Origin: Salinarimonas rosea DSM 21201
GTDB taxonomy: Bacteria; Pseudomonadota; Alphaproteobacteria; Rhizobiales; Beijerinckiaceae
Direction of reading: 5' to 3'
NCBI RefSeq assembly: GCF_000429045.1
Contig: NZ_AUBC01000012.1
Coordinates: 62,001 to 126,000, forward strand
DNA: 64,000 bases
The notes under the pieces were generated by a model. The model did not search any database. It saw nothing but the letters and a program-made list of their open reading frames with translations, and was not told where the DNA came from. Each line of letters begins with the position of its first letter. Position 1 is the stretch's first letter. The translations under genes and the position numbers were made by a program. This document shows positions 35,386 to 45,100 of this stretch, piece after piece.

Positions 35386-36324
35386 TCACTCGGTCCGGAA
35401 CAGCGCCGGGTCGTGGTCGACGCCTCGCGCGCACTCAACCTCGATCGTGGCGTGCGCCACGCCGAACCGCTCGGCGAGGCGCGCCTTCAGCGCCTCCTTC
35501 ATCCGCGTGGCGGCGGCGAGGTCGGCGTGGTCGAGCGCCAGGTGGACCTCGAGGGCGACGCGCGTCTCGTCCATCCGCCAGAGGTGGAGGTGGTGCACGC
35601 CCGCGACGCCGTCCTGGTCCTCGAGCAGGCGCCGCAGGCCATCGTAGTCGAAGCCCTCCGGCGCCGAATCCATCAGCACCGCGACGGTCTCGCGCATCTC
35701 CGAGCCGGCATGGACGAAGATGTAGAGCGCGATCGCCGCCGTGATCGCCGGATCGACCCAGCGCACGCCCCAGATCATCACCGCGAGCGCGCCGAGGATC
35801 ACCCCGAGCGTGGCCAGCGCGTCCGCGATCATGTGCAGGAAGGCGGAGCGGACGTTGGCGCCAGTCTCCTTGCGCAGCACCCACGCGGCGGCGATGTCCT
35901 CCAGCATGGCGACGACGCCGACGATCAGCATGATCTCGCCCTGGATGGCGGGCGGGTCGAACAGCCGGGTGATCGCCTCGTAGCCCAGGAAGACGCCGAT
36001 CACGAGGAGGACGGTGAGGTTGATCACGGCCCCCACGGTCTCCGCGCGGGCATAGCCGAAGGTGCGCCGCGTGTCGGCCGCACGCCGCGAGATCCGCCAG
36101 GCGAGATAGGCGACGAGGATCGCGCCGGCGTCGGCGAGATTGTGCGCGGCGTCGGCGAGGAGCGCGAGGGAGCCGGAGACGACCCCGCCCGCCACCTCCG
36201 CGACGACGATGCCGAGGTTGAGCGACAGCGCGATCAGCAGCCGACGGCCGCGGCGCTTCGCGGCCGCGGGTTCGTCCCGGTGCGATGGGCCGCCGTCGTG
36301 AGGGTGACGATGCGCGTGCGCCAT
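35386..36324 (-). CDS. Cation diffusion facilitator (CDF) metal efflux protein
   Basis: 312 residues. A His-rich N terminus (MAHAHRHPHDGG) is followed by six predicted helices. The metal site motifs are LADAAHNLAD in TM2 and HMIADALAT in TM5 (HxxxD). A C-terminal ferredoxin-like domain has HHLHLW. CDF proteins export Zn, Co, Ni or Cd by proton antiport; the HNxxD/HxxxD pair fits zinc-type members. The ATG at 36324 is preferred to a GTG at 36387, which would overlap the neighbouring gene. Confidence 0.9.
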   Translation of the reverse strand: MAHAHRHPHDGGPSHRDEPAAAKRRGRRLLIALSLNLGIVVAEVAGGVVSGSLALLADAAHNLADAGAILVAYLAWRISRRAADTRRTFGYARAETVGAVINLTVLLVIGVFLGYEAITRLFDPPAIQGEIMLIVGVVAMLEDIAAAWVLRKETGANVRSAFLHMIADALATLGVILGALAVMIWGVRWVDPAITAAIALYIFVHAGSEMRETVAVLMDSAPEGFDYDGLRRLLEDQDGVAGVHHLHLWRMDETRVALEVHLALDHADLAAATRMKEALKARLAERFGVAHATIEVECARGVDHDPALFRTE

Positions 36325-36374
36325 GATCCCATCCGAACGCCGCGCCGCCGGGGACGGTTCTCGCGTATCCTCGC

Positions 36375-38294
36375 TCACAACGGCCACACGACCAGGATCA
36401 CCGGCACCGACACCGCCATCACCAGCGCTTCCAGCGGCAGGCCCAGACGCCAGTAGTCGCCGAACCGCAGCCCCGCCGGGCCGAGGATCAGCGTGTTGTT
36501 CTGGTGCCCGATCGGGGTGAGGAAGGCGCAGGACGCGCCCACCGCCACCGCCATCAGGAACGGGTCGGGGCTCGCGTCGAGGCCGTGGGCGGCGCCGATG
36601 GCGACGGGGGCCATGACGGCGGCGGTGGCGGCGTTGTTCATGAAGTCCGAGAGCGTCATCGTCACGACCAGCACGAGGACGAGCGCGATCACCGCGTTGC
36701 CCTGCGCGACCACGTCGAGCAAGCCGCGGGCGAGGAGGTCGGCGGCGCCGGTGCTCTCCATCGCGCCGGCGACGGGGATCAGCGCGCCGAGCAGCACGAT
36801 CACCGGCCAGTCGACGGCGGTGTAGACCGTGCGCGGGGCGACGACGCGTGTCGCCATGGCGGCCAGCACGCCCGCCGCGAAGGCGATCGCCGCGGGCACG
36901 ATGCCGAAGGCCGCGGCCGCGATCGCCGCCGCCATGATGGCGATCGAGAGGAGGATCTCGCGCCGATTGGGGATCGTCAGCGGGCGCTCGGCGAGGGGTG
37001 CGGCGCCCACGGCGGCGGCGAACTCCGCGAGGCGCTCGGGCGCCCCCTGCATCAGGAGGACGTCGCCGGCGCGCAGCATCATCGTGCGCAGGCGCGCGCG
37101 CGAGCGCTCGCCCTGGCGCGAGACGGCGAGCAGGTTCAGCCCGTGGCGCGTGCGCAGCTTGAGGTCGCGCGCCGAGCGGCCGGAGAGGCTCGAGCCGGGC
37201 AGGACGACGAGCTCGGCGAGGGCGACGCCCTCGTCCTCCGCGGGCGCGGCGGGGGTGGGGGCGTCGGCGTCGGCGTCGGCGTGGTGCGCCTCGTCCCCGG
37301 CGCCTTCGGCATCGGACGTCTCGCCGGCCGCCGCCTTCGCCGTCTGCGCGGCCACCTCCTCCTTCTCTTCCTTCTCCTCCTTCTCCTGCTCCTTCGCCTC
37401 GCGGGCGCGTGCGTCCGCCTCCAGCACGAGCCCGAGCCGCGAGAGCGCGCCCGCCAGCGCCGACGGCTCCGCCTCGATCACGAGGATGTCGCCCGCGCGC
37501 ACCCGCCGCCAGGGGTTGGGCGCGGCGAGACGCACCTCGCGCCGCACCAGGCCGATCACCTGGGCGTCCGCCTCGAGCGCGGTCTCGATCTCGCGCAGCG
37601 TCTTTCCGACGGCCTCCGCATCCTCGGGGATGCGCGCCTCGGTCATGTAGGCCTCGGTCTGGAAGCTGTCGGCGCCGGCGCGCTTACGGGCCGGGACGAG
37701 CCGCGGCGCGAGCGCGACGACGAAGGCGACGCCCGCCACCGCCACCGCGAGCCCCACCGGCGTGAAGGCGAACATGCCGAACCCGTCGCCGGTCGCCTGC
37801 GCCCGGAAGCCTGCGACGATGAGGTTCGGCGGCGTGCCGATCAACGTCGTCATCCCGCCGAGGATCGAGCCGAAGGAGAGTGGCATCAGCACCCGCGACG
37901 GCGGCAGGTCGCGCTTGGTCGCGACCTGGAGAGCCACCGGCATCAGCAGCGCGAGCGCGCCCACGTTGTTCATGAAGGCGGAGAGGAAGGCACCGAGGGC
38001 GGTGAGCGTCGCCACCGCCCGCGCGCCGCCGACGTCCGCGGGCAGCGCGCGCTGGGTGAGGAGCTCGACCGCGCCGGATGTCTGGAGCGTGCGCGAGAGG
38101 ATCAGCACGGACGCCACCGTCACCACCGCCGGATGCCCGAAGCCGGCGAAGGCGGCGTCCGCCGGCACGAGCCCCGCGGCGACGCAGGCGACGAGGGCGC
38201 CCACCGCCACCATGTCGTGGCGCCAGCGCCCGGAGACGAACAGCACGATGGCGGCGGCGAGGATGGCGAGAACGAGGATCTGAGGGGTGGTCAC
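36375..38294 (-). CDS. SLC13/DASS-type permease with RCK_C domains
   Basis: 639 residues from a GTG at 38294 (GGAG upstream). About 12 hydrophobic helices are split into two halves. The first contains MNNVGALALLMPVALQVA and the second FMNNAATAAVMAPVAI, the paired SNT-like signature of ion transporters of the CitMHS/SLC13 superfamily. Between them lie two TrkA-C (RCK_C) domains joined by a Glu/Lys/Ala-rich linker. Such proteins move dicarboxylates, sulfate or citrate with Na+ or H+; the substrate cannot be told from the sequence. It ends 50 bp upstream of the CDF start. Confidence 0.88.
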   Translation of the reverse strand: MTTPQILVLAILAAAIVLFVSGRWRHDMVAVGALVACVAAGLVPADAAFAGFGHPAVVTVASVLILSRTLQTSGAVELLTQRALPADVGGARAVATLTALGAFLSAFMNNVGALALLMPVALQVATKRDLPPSRVLMPLSFGSILGGMTTLIGTPPNLIVAGFRAQATGDGFGMFAFTPVGLAVAVAGVAFVVALAPRLVPARKRAGADSFQTEAYMTEARIPEDAEAVGKTLREIETALEADAQVIGLVRREVRLAAPNPWRRVRAGDILVIEAEPSALAGALSRLGLVLEADARAREAKEQEKEEKEEKEEVAAQTAKAAAGETSDAEGAGDEAHHADADADAPTPAAPAEDEGVALAELVVLPGSSLSGRSARDLKLRTRHGLNLLAVSRQGERSRARLRTMMLRAGDVLLMQGAPERLAEFAAAVGAAPLAERPLTIPNRREILLSIAIMAAAIAAAAFGIVPAAIAFAAGVLAAMATRVVAPRTVYTAVDWPVIVLLGALIPVAGAMESTGAADLLARGLLDVVAQGNAVIALVLVLVVTMTLSDFMNNAATAAVMAPVAIGAAHGLDASPDPFLMAVAVGASCAFLTPIGHQNNTLILGPAGLRFGDYWRLGLPLEALVMAVSVPVILVVWPL

Positions 38295-38448
38295 GAACGG
38301 CGTCTCCGAGGCCCGCGTGGCGCGGCGCCCGACAACGCGCGAGCGGCTCGAAAAGCAACCCTCCCCCATTCGCGCCCGAAAGGCGAGGGGGCCCGCCGGG
38401 CGCTGCAGGGTGTTCCCGACGAGGAACCTGCCCAGCCGCTCCCGTTCG

Positions 38449-40806
38449 TCACTCTGCCGCCTGCCGCACCCCCGCCGCCGCTTCCGCCTTCAGCTCCGCG
38501 CGGGTCTTCGGCTTGCCGCGGATCTTGAGGTCCTCGAGGTCCGCCCGGTCGCGCACGGCGTTGCGCAGGATCTGGTCCTGGCCCGGCAGGTATTGCGGCG
38601 GGCAGTGCTGCTTCACGCCGTACCAGGCCGCGGCCTTCATCGTGAAGGCGGGGTCGACGAGGTGCGGGCGGCCGAGCGCGACGAGGTCGGCGCGGCCGGC
38701 GGCGAGGATGGTGTTGACCTGGTCGGCGGTGGTGATGTTGCCGACGCACATGGTGGCGACCCGCGCCTCGTTGCGGATGCGGTCGGCGAAGGGCGTCTGG
38801 AACATGCGCCCGTAGATCGGCCGCGATTCCTGCACGGTCTGGCCTGTGGAGACGTCGATCAGGTCGACGCCCGCGTCCGCGAAGGCGCGGGAGATGGCGA
38901 CCGAATCCGCCGGCGTCAGCCCGCCTTCGGCCCAGTCGGTCGCCGAGATGCGCACCGACATCGGCTTGTGCGCCGGCCAAGCGGCGCGCATCGCCTCGAA
39001 CACCTCGAGCGGGAAGCGCAGGCGGTTCTCGAGCGAGCCGCCGTAGCCGTCCGTGCGCCGGTTGGTCAGAGGCGAGAGGAAGCTCGCCAGCAGGTAGCCG
39101 TGGGCGCAGTGCAGCTCGATCATGTCGAAGCCGGCGCGCTCCGCCCGCTCCACCGCGGCGACGAAGTCCCGCTTCACCTCGTCCATGCCCGCCCGGTCGA
39201 TCTCGCGCGGCATGGCGCTGTCGGGGAAGTAGGGCAGGGGAGAGGCCGAGCAGACCTCCCAGCCGCCCTCCGCGAGCGGCCGGTCCATGCCCTCCCACAT
39301 GAGCCGGGTCGCGCCCTTGCGGCCCGCGTGACCGAGCTGGAGCGCGATTCTCGTCTGCGCGTTGGCGTGGACGAAGTCGACGATTCGCGTCCAGGCGGCT
39401 TCCTGCTCGTCCGTCCAGATCCCGGCGCAGCCGGGCGTGATCCGGGCCTCCGGCGAGACGACGACCATCTCGGTGAACATCAGGCCCGGCCCGCCGATGG
39501 CGCGCGCCCCGTAGTGCACGAGGTGGAAGTCCGTCGGCATGCCGTCCACGGCCGAGTACAGGCACATCGGCGACATCACGGCGCGGTTCGACACGACCAT
39601 GTCGCGCAGGCGGAAGGGCTGGAACATCGGCGCGACGGGATGCTCGACGTCGACGTCGAAGCCGGCCTGCCGCACCTCGCGGGCGAACAGCCGGTCGACC
39701 TCGGCCACGAAGTCCGGCGCGCGAAGCCGCAGGTTGTCGTAGGTGATCGCCTTCGCCCGCGTCATCAGGCCGAAGGAGAACTTCACCGGGTCGAAGTCCC
39801 AGAACCGCGCCACGTGCTCGAACCAGACGAGGGAGACGTCGGCGGCGTGCTGGGTCTTCTCCGTCTCCTCGCGCCGCCCGGTCTCGAAGGCCGAGAGCGC
39901 GGCGGATACGTCCCGCGGCTCGCGGCGGAAGCTCTCGTAGAGCGCGATCGCGTCCTCCATGGCGAGCTTGGTGCCGGAGCCGATGGAGAAGTGCGCCGTC
40001 GACTTGGCGTCGCCGAGCAGCACGATGTTGTCCTTCACCCAGCGCGTGTTGCGGATCATGGGAAAGTTGCGCCACAGCGAGCGGTTGGTGATGACGCCGT
40101 GCTCGGCGAGGAAGTCGGGGAAGATCCGCACCATCAGGTCGGCGCTCTCCTCCTCCGTCATCGAGCCGATGCCGGCGCGCTCGAAGGTCTGCGGGTCGGT
40201 CTCGAACACCCAGGTCGAGCGGCCCTTCTCGTACTGGTAGGCGTGGGCGATGAAGGGGCCCCACTCGGTGTCGCGGAAGACGAAGGTGAAGGCGTCGAGC
40301 GGCTTGGTCGAGCCCATCCAGGCGAACTTGTTGGGCCGCAGATCCACCTGAGGCGCGAAGTGGTCCGCGTGCTTCTCGCGGATGCGCGAGTTGATGCCGT
40401 CGCAGGCGACGATCAGGTCGGCGTCGGCGAAGCGGCTCTCGTCGCCGATCTCGACCTCGAACTCGAGCGCCACGCCGAGCTCGCGGGCGCGCTCCTGCAG
40501 GATCAAGAGCAGGGTGCGCCGCGAGCAGCCGCAGAAGCCGTTGCCGCCGATGCGGTGGACCTCGTCCATGAAATGGATGGCGATGTCGTCCCAGTAGGCG
40601 AATTCCTGGGTGATGCGCCGGTAGCTCGGCTCGTCGTAGCGCTCGAACCCGTCGAGCGTGGCGTCCGAGAACACGACGCCGAAGCCGAACGTGTCGTCGG
40701 GGCGGTTCCGCTCGTAGACGGTGATCTCGTGCGCGGGGTCCTGCTTCTTCATCAGGATCGCGAAATAGAGGCCCGCGGGCCCTCCCCCGATGACGGCGAT
40801 CTTCAT
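38449..40806 (-). CDS. Bifunctional salicylyl-CoA 5-hydroxylase/oxidoreductase
   Basis: 785 residues formed by two enzymes. The N-terminal FAD monooxygenase (about 1-385) has [12 protein letters not shown], the DG motif DGINSRIR and a GDA motif in [12 protein letters not shown]. The C-terminal half (about 395-760) is an old-yellow-enzyme fold with QLGHAGRKG and [19 protein letters not shown]. This architecture is shared with salicylyl-CoA 5-hydroxylase and anthraniloyl-CoA monooxygenase, which hydroxylate (and partly reduce) aromatic CoA esters. No CoA ligase lies adjacent. An AT-rich dyad lies 25 bp upstream of the start. Confidence 0.88.
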   Translation of the reverse strand: MKIAVIGGGPAGLYFAILMKKQDPAHEITVYERNRPDDTFGFGVVFSDATLDGFERYDEPSYRRITQEFAYWDDIAIHFMDEVHRIGGNGFCGCSRRTLLLILQERARELGVALEFEVEIGDESRFADADLIVACDGINSRIREKHADHFAPQVDLRPNKFAWMGSTKPLDAFTFVFRDTEWGPFIAHAYQYEKGRSTWVFETDPQTFERAGIGSMTEEESADLMVRIFPDFLAEHGVITNRSLWRNFPMIRNTRWVKDNIVLLGDAKSTAHFSIGSGTKLAMEDAIALYESFRREPRDVSAALSAFETGRREETEKTQHAADVSLVWFEHVARFWDFDPVKFSFGLMTRAKAITYDNLRLRAPDFVAEVDRLFAREVRQAGFDVDVEHPVAPMFQPFRLRDMVVSNRAVMSPMCLYSAVDGMPTDFHLVHYGARAIGGPGLMFTEMVVVSPEARITPGCAGIWTDEQEAAWTRIVDFVHANAQTRIALQLGHAGRKGATRLMWEGMDRPLAEGGWEVCSASPLPYFPDSAMPREIDRAGMDEVKRDFVAAVERAERAGFDMIELHCAHGYLLASFLSPLTNRRTDGYGGSLENRLRFPLEVFEAMRAAWPAHKPMSVRISATDWAEGGLTPADSVAISRAFADAGVDLIDVSTGQTVQESRPIYGRMFQTPFADRIRNEARVATMCVGNITTADQVNTILAAGRADLVALGRPHLVDPAFTMKAAAWYGVKQHCPPQYLPGQDQILRNAVRDRADLEDLKIRGKPKTRAELKAEAAAGVRQAAE

Positions 40807-40830
40807 GGCGCGCCCTCCGCTGGTGTCGGC

Positions 40831-40856
40831 GAAATGATTTAAGCTTAAAATATTTC
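40831..40856. promoter_or_regulatory. AT-rich dyad, probable MarR-type operator
   Basis: The 26 nt form a near-perfect inverted repeat centred on AAGCTT, with a perfect 12-nt core TTTAAGCTTAAA and outer arms GAAAT and ATTTC. It stands out in a GC-rich region and lies 25-50 bp before the salicylyl-CoA hydroxylase ATG, where a repressor would block transcription. MarR-family regulators of aromatic pathways bind sites of this kind. The regulator itself is not in this window. Confidence 0.6.
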
Positions 40857-40908
40857 GTGCGGCAAGGCGGGTGCGACGCGAGTGCCCCGGACCCGTCGTC
40901 GCGGCGCG

Positions 40909-42312
40909 TCAGACGCGCTGGACTCCCGGATGCGCGTCGCCCAGGAGCCCGCCGGGGCGCAGCGCCAGGAGCAGCGCCAGCGCACCGAAGACCGCGACGT
41001 CGCGATAGGCGCCGGGCAGGAAGGCCGACCACAGGCTCTCGCCGAGGCCGAGCAGCAGCCCGCCCAGGAGCGCGCCCGGCAGCGAGCCGATACCTCCGAG
41101 GATCGCGGCGACGAGAGCCTTGAGCCCGAGCATCAGCCCCCCGGCGAAGGAGATGTTGCCGTAGTGCGCCACGACGAACCAGCCGGCGAGCGCCGCGAGG
41201 ACGCCGGCGAGCGTCACGGCGCCGACGAGGGTCGCGCGGGCGTCGACTCCCATCAGCGCGGCGGCGTCGGGATCGTCCGACACCGCCCGCCAGGCGCGGC
41301 CGAAGCGGCTGCGCGCCACGAGGACGATCGCCGCGAGCGCGCCGGCGAGCGCGAGCGCGATCGCCGCGCCCTGGGTGAGCGTGATGGTCGCGAGCGCACC
41401 GTCCGGGGTCGTCGCGAGCACGACGCCGCGCACGCGCCCGGGCGCGATCCAGATCTCCGAGCCGCCTTGGACGAGGCGCAGGCCCTCGGAGAGCGCGATC
41501 ACGAGCCCGAAGGAGGCGACGAGCATGGCGTATCCCGGACGGTGCGCGAGCGGCGCCACCACGCCCTCGGCGAGGAGCCGCGCCAGCGAGGCCGTCGCCA
41601 GCGGCGCGAGGACGAGGCCGAGCGCGAGCCCCGCGTACACCGCCGCCTCTCCGGCGAGGCCGGACGTAGCCAGCGCGACGCCCACCGCGATCGCCACCGC
41701 GTAGCCCCCGACGATGGCGATCTCGCCGAAGGCGAGGAAGATCCGGCCGACGAGCCCGTAGACGAGGCTGTAGGCCACCGCGAGGAGACCGTAGAGCGAG
41801 CCGGTCGTCAGCGCGGCGAGCCCGACCTGCAGCGCCTGGACACCACCCCGCCCGAGCGGGAGCCCCTCGCCGGCGAGCGCAGAGGGCCGCGGCGGCGCCG
41901 TGGCGGCGGCGTCCGCGCCCTTGCCGGTCCAGTAGCGCTCGAGCAGGAACAGCCGCACCGGCGAGAGCGCCACGCCGTCGTGCGTCACCGAGACGAGATC
42001 GCGCCCGCCGGGGAGGGTCCGCTCGGCCCCGAAGCGGCAGGCGGTGCTCGCGCGCCGCGGCGGCGCACCCGGCTCGGCGACGCGGTAGACGATAGCGACG
42101 CCGCGGGCGTCCGCGTCCCCGATCTCGCGCAGGACCTCGATGTGCGTGCCCTCCGGATGGAGGGCGACGAGGACCGTGCGGCACACGAGCGCCTGGCCCG
42201 GATCGACCGCGGGCATGCAGCCGGCGAGGGCGAGCAGAAGCAGCCCGGCGAGGAGGACGCCGGCGCGCGGAGAGCCCGCGCGCCGCAGCGCCGAAGGGCC
42301 GCGCCTCGGCAT
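40909..42312 (-). CDS. LivH-type branched-chain ABC permease with an N-terminal exported extension
   Basis: About 467 residues. The last 290 are a LivH-like permease with about eight helices and the typical SLVYGLVGRIFLAFGEIA and LGGIGSLPGALLGGL segments. The first 170 hold a hydrophobic stretch ending LLALAGC (lipobox-like), then a soluble domain with two Cys. Canonical LivH has no such part. Partner genes livM, livG, livF and livK are not adjacent, so its complex is unclear. The ATG at 42312 has GGGAGG upstream; an ATG at 42363 is possible. Confidence 0.78.
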   Translation of the reverse strand: MPRRGPSALRRAGSPRAGVLLAGLLLLALAGCMPAVDPGQALVCRTVLVALHPEGTHIEVLREIGDADARGVAIVYRVAEPGAPPRRASTACRFGAERTLPGGRDLVSVTHDGVALSPVRLFLLERYWTGKGADAAATAPPRPSALAGEGLPLGRGGVQALQVGLAALTTGSLYGLLAVAYSLVYGLVGRIFLAFGEIAIVGGYAVAIAVGVALATSGLAGEAAVYAGLALGLVLAPLATASLARLLAEGVVAPLAHRPGYAMLVASFGLVIALSEGLRLVQGGSEIWIAPGRVRGVVLATTPDGALATITLTQGAAIALALAGALAAIVLVARSRFGRAWRAVSDDPDAAALMGVDARATLVGAVTLAGVLAALAGWFVVAHYGNISFAGGLMLGLKALVAAILGGIGSLPGALLGGLLLGLGESLWSAFLPGAYRDVAVFGALALLLALRPGGLLGDAHPGVQRV

Positions 42313-42540
42313 GCGGTGCGCGGCCCTCCCCCTCGTGTCGATTCCCTCCGCGCGGCGCCGCATCGCCGGATTGAGGCACGGTCCCGGACGCACTGGCAAG
42401 GGGCGCCCCGTCGGTCGCACGCGTCGGCCGCTCGTGCGCACGGCCGCACTCGCAGATATGCTCGTCACCTCTTCGCGTGCGCCGCCGCCCGTGCTTATCT
42501 GCGCGCCCCCACACCGACGACAGAAGAGCGATCCCCGCCG

Positions 42541-43698
42541 ATGCCCGTGCCGTCCACCTCCGCCGCCGCCGCCTTCTCCGCCGATGCCCGGATCGCCCGC
42601 ATGGTCGAGGACGTCTGCGCCTGGGCGCGTCACGAGAGCCCGACGGGCGATGCCGCCGCCGTCGACGGCATGATGGACCGCCTGGTCGCGGGGCTCGAGG
42701 GCGAGCCCGTGAGCATCGAGCGGCTGCCCGGCCGCGACGGCCTCGGCGGCTCGGTGATCGTGCGCGCCGGCCCGACGACGAAGGTCGAGCACGCCCTCGT
42801 CCTCTCCCACCTCGACACCGTGCACCCGATCGGCACGCTCGAGGACGGGCTGCCCGTGCGCGTCGAGGGCGACCGGATCTACGGGCCGGGTGTCTACGAC
42901 ATGAAGGGCGGCGCCTATCTCGCGCTCCAGGGCTTCCTCGAGGTCGCCCGCAAGGGCACCGCCAAGCGCCCGATGGTCTTCCTGTTCACGCCCGACGAGG
43001 AGATCGGCTCGCCGACGACCCGGGCGCTGATCGAGCATCTCGGGCGCGACGCGGCCGCCGTCCTCGTCACCGAGCCCGCGCGCGACGGCGGCAAGATCGT
43101 CACCTGCCGCAAGGGCGTCGGCCGCTTCGAGGTCCACGTCGAGGGCCGCCCCGCCCATTCCGGCTCGCGCCACGCGGAGGGCCGCAACGCCATCCACGAG
43201 GCGGCCCGCCAGATCGCCGCGATCGAGGCGATGACGGACTACGACCGCGGCATCACCACGACGGTGGGCCTCATCAAGGGCGGGACCGCGATGAACACGA
43301 TCCCGCAGCATTGCCGCTTCGCGGTGGACCTGCGCGTCGAGACCGCCGCCGACGGCGAGGCGCTCGCGCGCGCGATCCTCGGCCTGTCCCCGCAGCGGCC
43401 GGACTTCACGGTCACCGTCACCGGCGGCATGAACCGCCCGACCTTCGAGCGCACCCCCCAGGTCGCCGCCCTCTACGAGACGGCGGTCGGGCTCGCCGCC
43501 GAGATCGGCTTCGCGCTCGAGGAGACCGTGCGCACCGGCGGCGGCTCGGACGGCAACTTCACCGCCGGGCTCGGCGTCCCCACCCTGGACGGGCTCGGCA
43601 TCGACGGCGACGGCGCGCACACGCTCGAGGAGTACGGCCTCGCCTCCTCGCTCGGCCCCCGGGCGATGCTGATGGCGCGGCTGCTCGAGACGGTCTGA
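42541..43698 (+). CDS. M20 family metallopeptidase (carboxypeptidase G2-like)
   Basis: 385 residues with the M20 metal-binding pattern: SHLDTVHPIG near residue 82 (His-x-Asp), GPGVYDMKGG (bridging Asp), PDEEIGS (catalytic and metal Glu) and a late His in GDGAHTLEEY. A lid/dimerisation domain sits in the middle, around GRPAHSGS. The profile resembles glutamate carboxypeptidase (CPG2), which removes C-terminal Glu from folates and peptides. No signal peptide is seen. It is divergent from the permease gene. Confidence 0.88.
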   Translation: MPVPSTSAAAAFSADARIARMVEDVCAWARHESPTGDAAAVDGMMDRLVAGLEGEPVSIERLPGRDGLGGSVIVRAGPTTKVEHALVLSHLDTVHPIGTLEDGLPVRVEGDRIYGPGVYDMKGGAYLALQGFLEVARKGTAKRPMVFLFTPDEEIGSPTTRALIEHLGRDAAAVLVTEPARDGGKIVTCRKGVGRFEVHVEGRPAHSGSRHAEGRNAIHEAARQIAAIEAMTDYDRGITTTVGLIKGGTAMNTIPQHCRFAVDLRVETAADGEALARAILGLSPQRPDFTVTVTGGMNRPTFERTPQVAALYETAVGLAAEIGFALEETVRTGGGSDGNFTAGLGVPTLDGLGIDGDGAHTLEEYGLASSLGPRAMLMARLLETV

Positions 43699-43702
43699 GC
43701 CG

Positions 43703-44329
43703 TCAGCCGCCGAGCCGAGGCTCGACGTAGGCGTCCCACGCGGCGAACGGGTAGAGCGGGGGCGGAGCGGGCGCGATCGCGGGCTCGGGGGCCGGCTGGT
43801 GGAAGAATCCCGCCGCCCAGTCCGGCGTCTGCGCGTCGCCGGGAGGCATGGGCTCGCCCGTGAGGAGCGTGTAGAAGCGACCGGCGTCGCCGCAGCCCTG
43901 CGCGAAGGCGCGCGAGGGCGCGCGGCCCGCGAGCACGAGCTCGACGCCCAGCAGCGTTCCGTCGAGCCCCGTGAGCGCCGAGAACGCGCTCTCCTGAACC
44001 AGCGCGAGCGCTTCTTCCTTCAGCGGCCCCACCTTGCGCTTGGCGAGGAGCGTGATTAGCGTCGCCAGGAACCCTACGAGATAGGGATCGAGCCAGACGG
44101 AGTCCGAGGTGTCCTCGACGTCTCCGAGCCCAGCCAGGCGATCGAGGCCGCCCAACCGGCCGAGCGCCGCGAGCCCCTCCGGCACGAGCCCGTCGTCGGG
44201 TGCGATGCCGGCATCCGCCCGGCGTTCCGCGAGCCGCTCCCGCGAGCGATCGACGAAGGGAGCGAGCGCGGCCACCGCGGCCCGCCGCCCCGCGCGCGCC
44301 CTCCACAGATCGAGGAGACCGAACGGCAT
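43703..44329 (-). CDS. Hypothetical protein
   Basis: 208 residues, not recognised. The middle is partly hydrophobic (DPYLVGFLATLITLLAKRK), and the last 50 residues are rich in Pro and Ala (PAPEPAIAPAPPPLYP). A QGCGDAGRFYTLL segment carries the only obvious Cys. It is convergent with the M20 peptidase (4-bp gap) and divergent from the next hypothetical gene. Coding character is supported by length and by the lack of a better frame. Confidence 0.5.
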   Translation of the reverse strand: MPFGLLDLWRARAGRRAAVAALAPFVDRSRERLAERRADAGIAPDDGLVPEGLAALGRLGGLDRLAGLGDVEDTSDSVWLDPYLVGFLATLITLLAKRKVGPLKEEALALVQESAFSALTGLDGTLLGVELVLAGRAPSRAFAQGCGDAGRFYTLLTGEPMPPGDAQTPDWAAGFFHQPAPEPAIAPAPPPLYPFAAWDAYVEPRLGG

Positions 44330-44365
44330 GGCGCGGGCCTCCTGTCAGGGGATCGTGCGCGGCGG

Positions 44366-44974
44366 GTGCGCGCGCGGGCGGCCGTGAGCGCGCGGCCCCC
44401 CTCCCGCCTGCCGCGGCCGCCGGACTTCGAAGCGCTGGCAGCCGCTGCCCCGGCTTCCGCCGATCGCCGGACCGAGGTGCTGGCGCTCATCGGGCATCTG
44501 GTCTTCTCCTGGTCGAACAACGAGAGCCTGTTTATCTACGTGCTGATGCTGCTCCTCGACACCGACGAGGTCTCGGCGGCCATCGTCTTCGCGACCCTCA
44601 ACACCACGCGCGCACGGCTCGACCTCGTGCAGCGCCTCGCCAAGGCGAAGGTGGCGGATCGCGCCGTCGCAGGGGAGCTCGACGACCTCGTCGCGCGCTT
44701 CTCGCGACAGACGAAGCTGCGCAACGATCTCAACCACTGCATGTACACTGTGGATGCCGAGGGGGTGATCACGCACACCCAGCTGATGAAGCTCGAGGAG
44801 CGCGGGGGACGTCTCTCCTTCGGGCGCGTCCGGGGGATGGATGCGGCACGTCGTGCCGAGCTTGCCGAGGCTATCCGCGAGCACGGCGCGCTCAATCGGG
44901 ATCTCTGGTCTTTCCTGCCGCGGCTCGAGGCTCATCTCGTCGATCGGCGTCCCGTGGACCGGTCGCCGGCCTGA
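44366..44974 (+). CDS. Hypothetical protein
   Basis: About 202 residues from a GTG (44366, or 44384 in the same frame). Mostly helical, with segments HLVFSWSNNESLFIYVLMLLL, then RLDLVQRLAKAKV and RNDLNHCMY. The pattern resembles uncharacterised proteins found singly in many Proteobacteria, but I cannot name a family. No signal peptide. Divergent from the preceding gene with a 36-bp gap. Confidence 0.6.
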   Translation: MRARAAVSARPPSRLPRPPDFEALAAAAPASADRRTEVLALIGHLVFSWSNNESLFIYVLMLLLDTDEVSAAIVFATLNTTRARLDLVQRLAKAKVADRAVAGELDDLVARFSRQTKLRNDLNHCMYTVDAEGVITHTQLMKLEERGGRLSFGRVRGMDAARRAELAEAIREHGALNRDLWSFLPRLEAHLVDRRPVDRSPA

Positions 44975-45100
44975 CCGGGGGCACGAGGCACGCGAACAGA
45001 GCCTCGAAACGTGCGCACGCGCCGGAGGTCGCGTGACGGCGCACGGCGTCGCGAAACAGATCGACCTGGATCTCGGCCCATTTTCGTCCGGGACGCGCGT

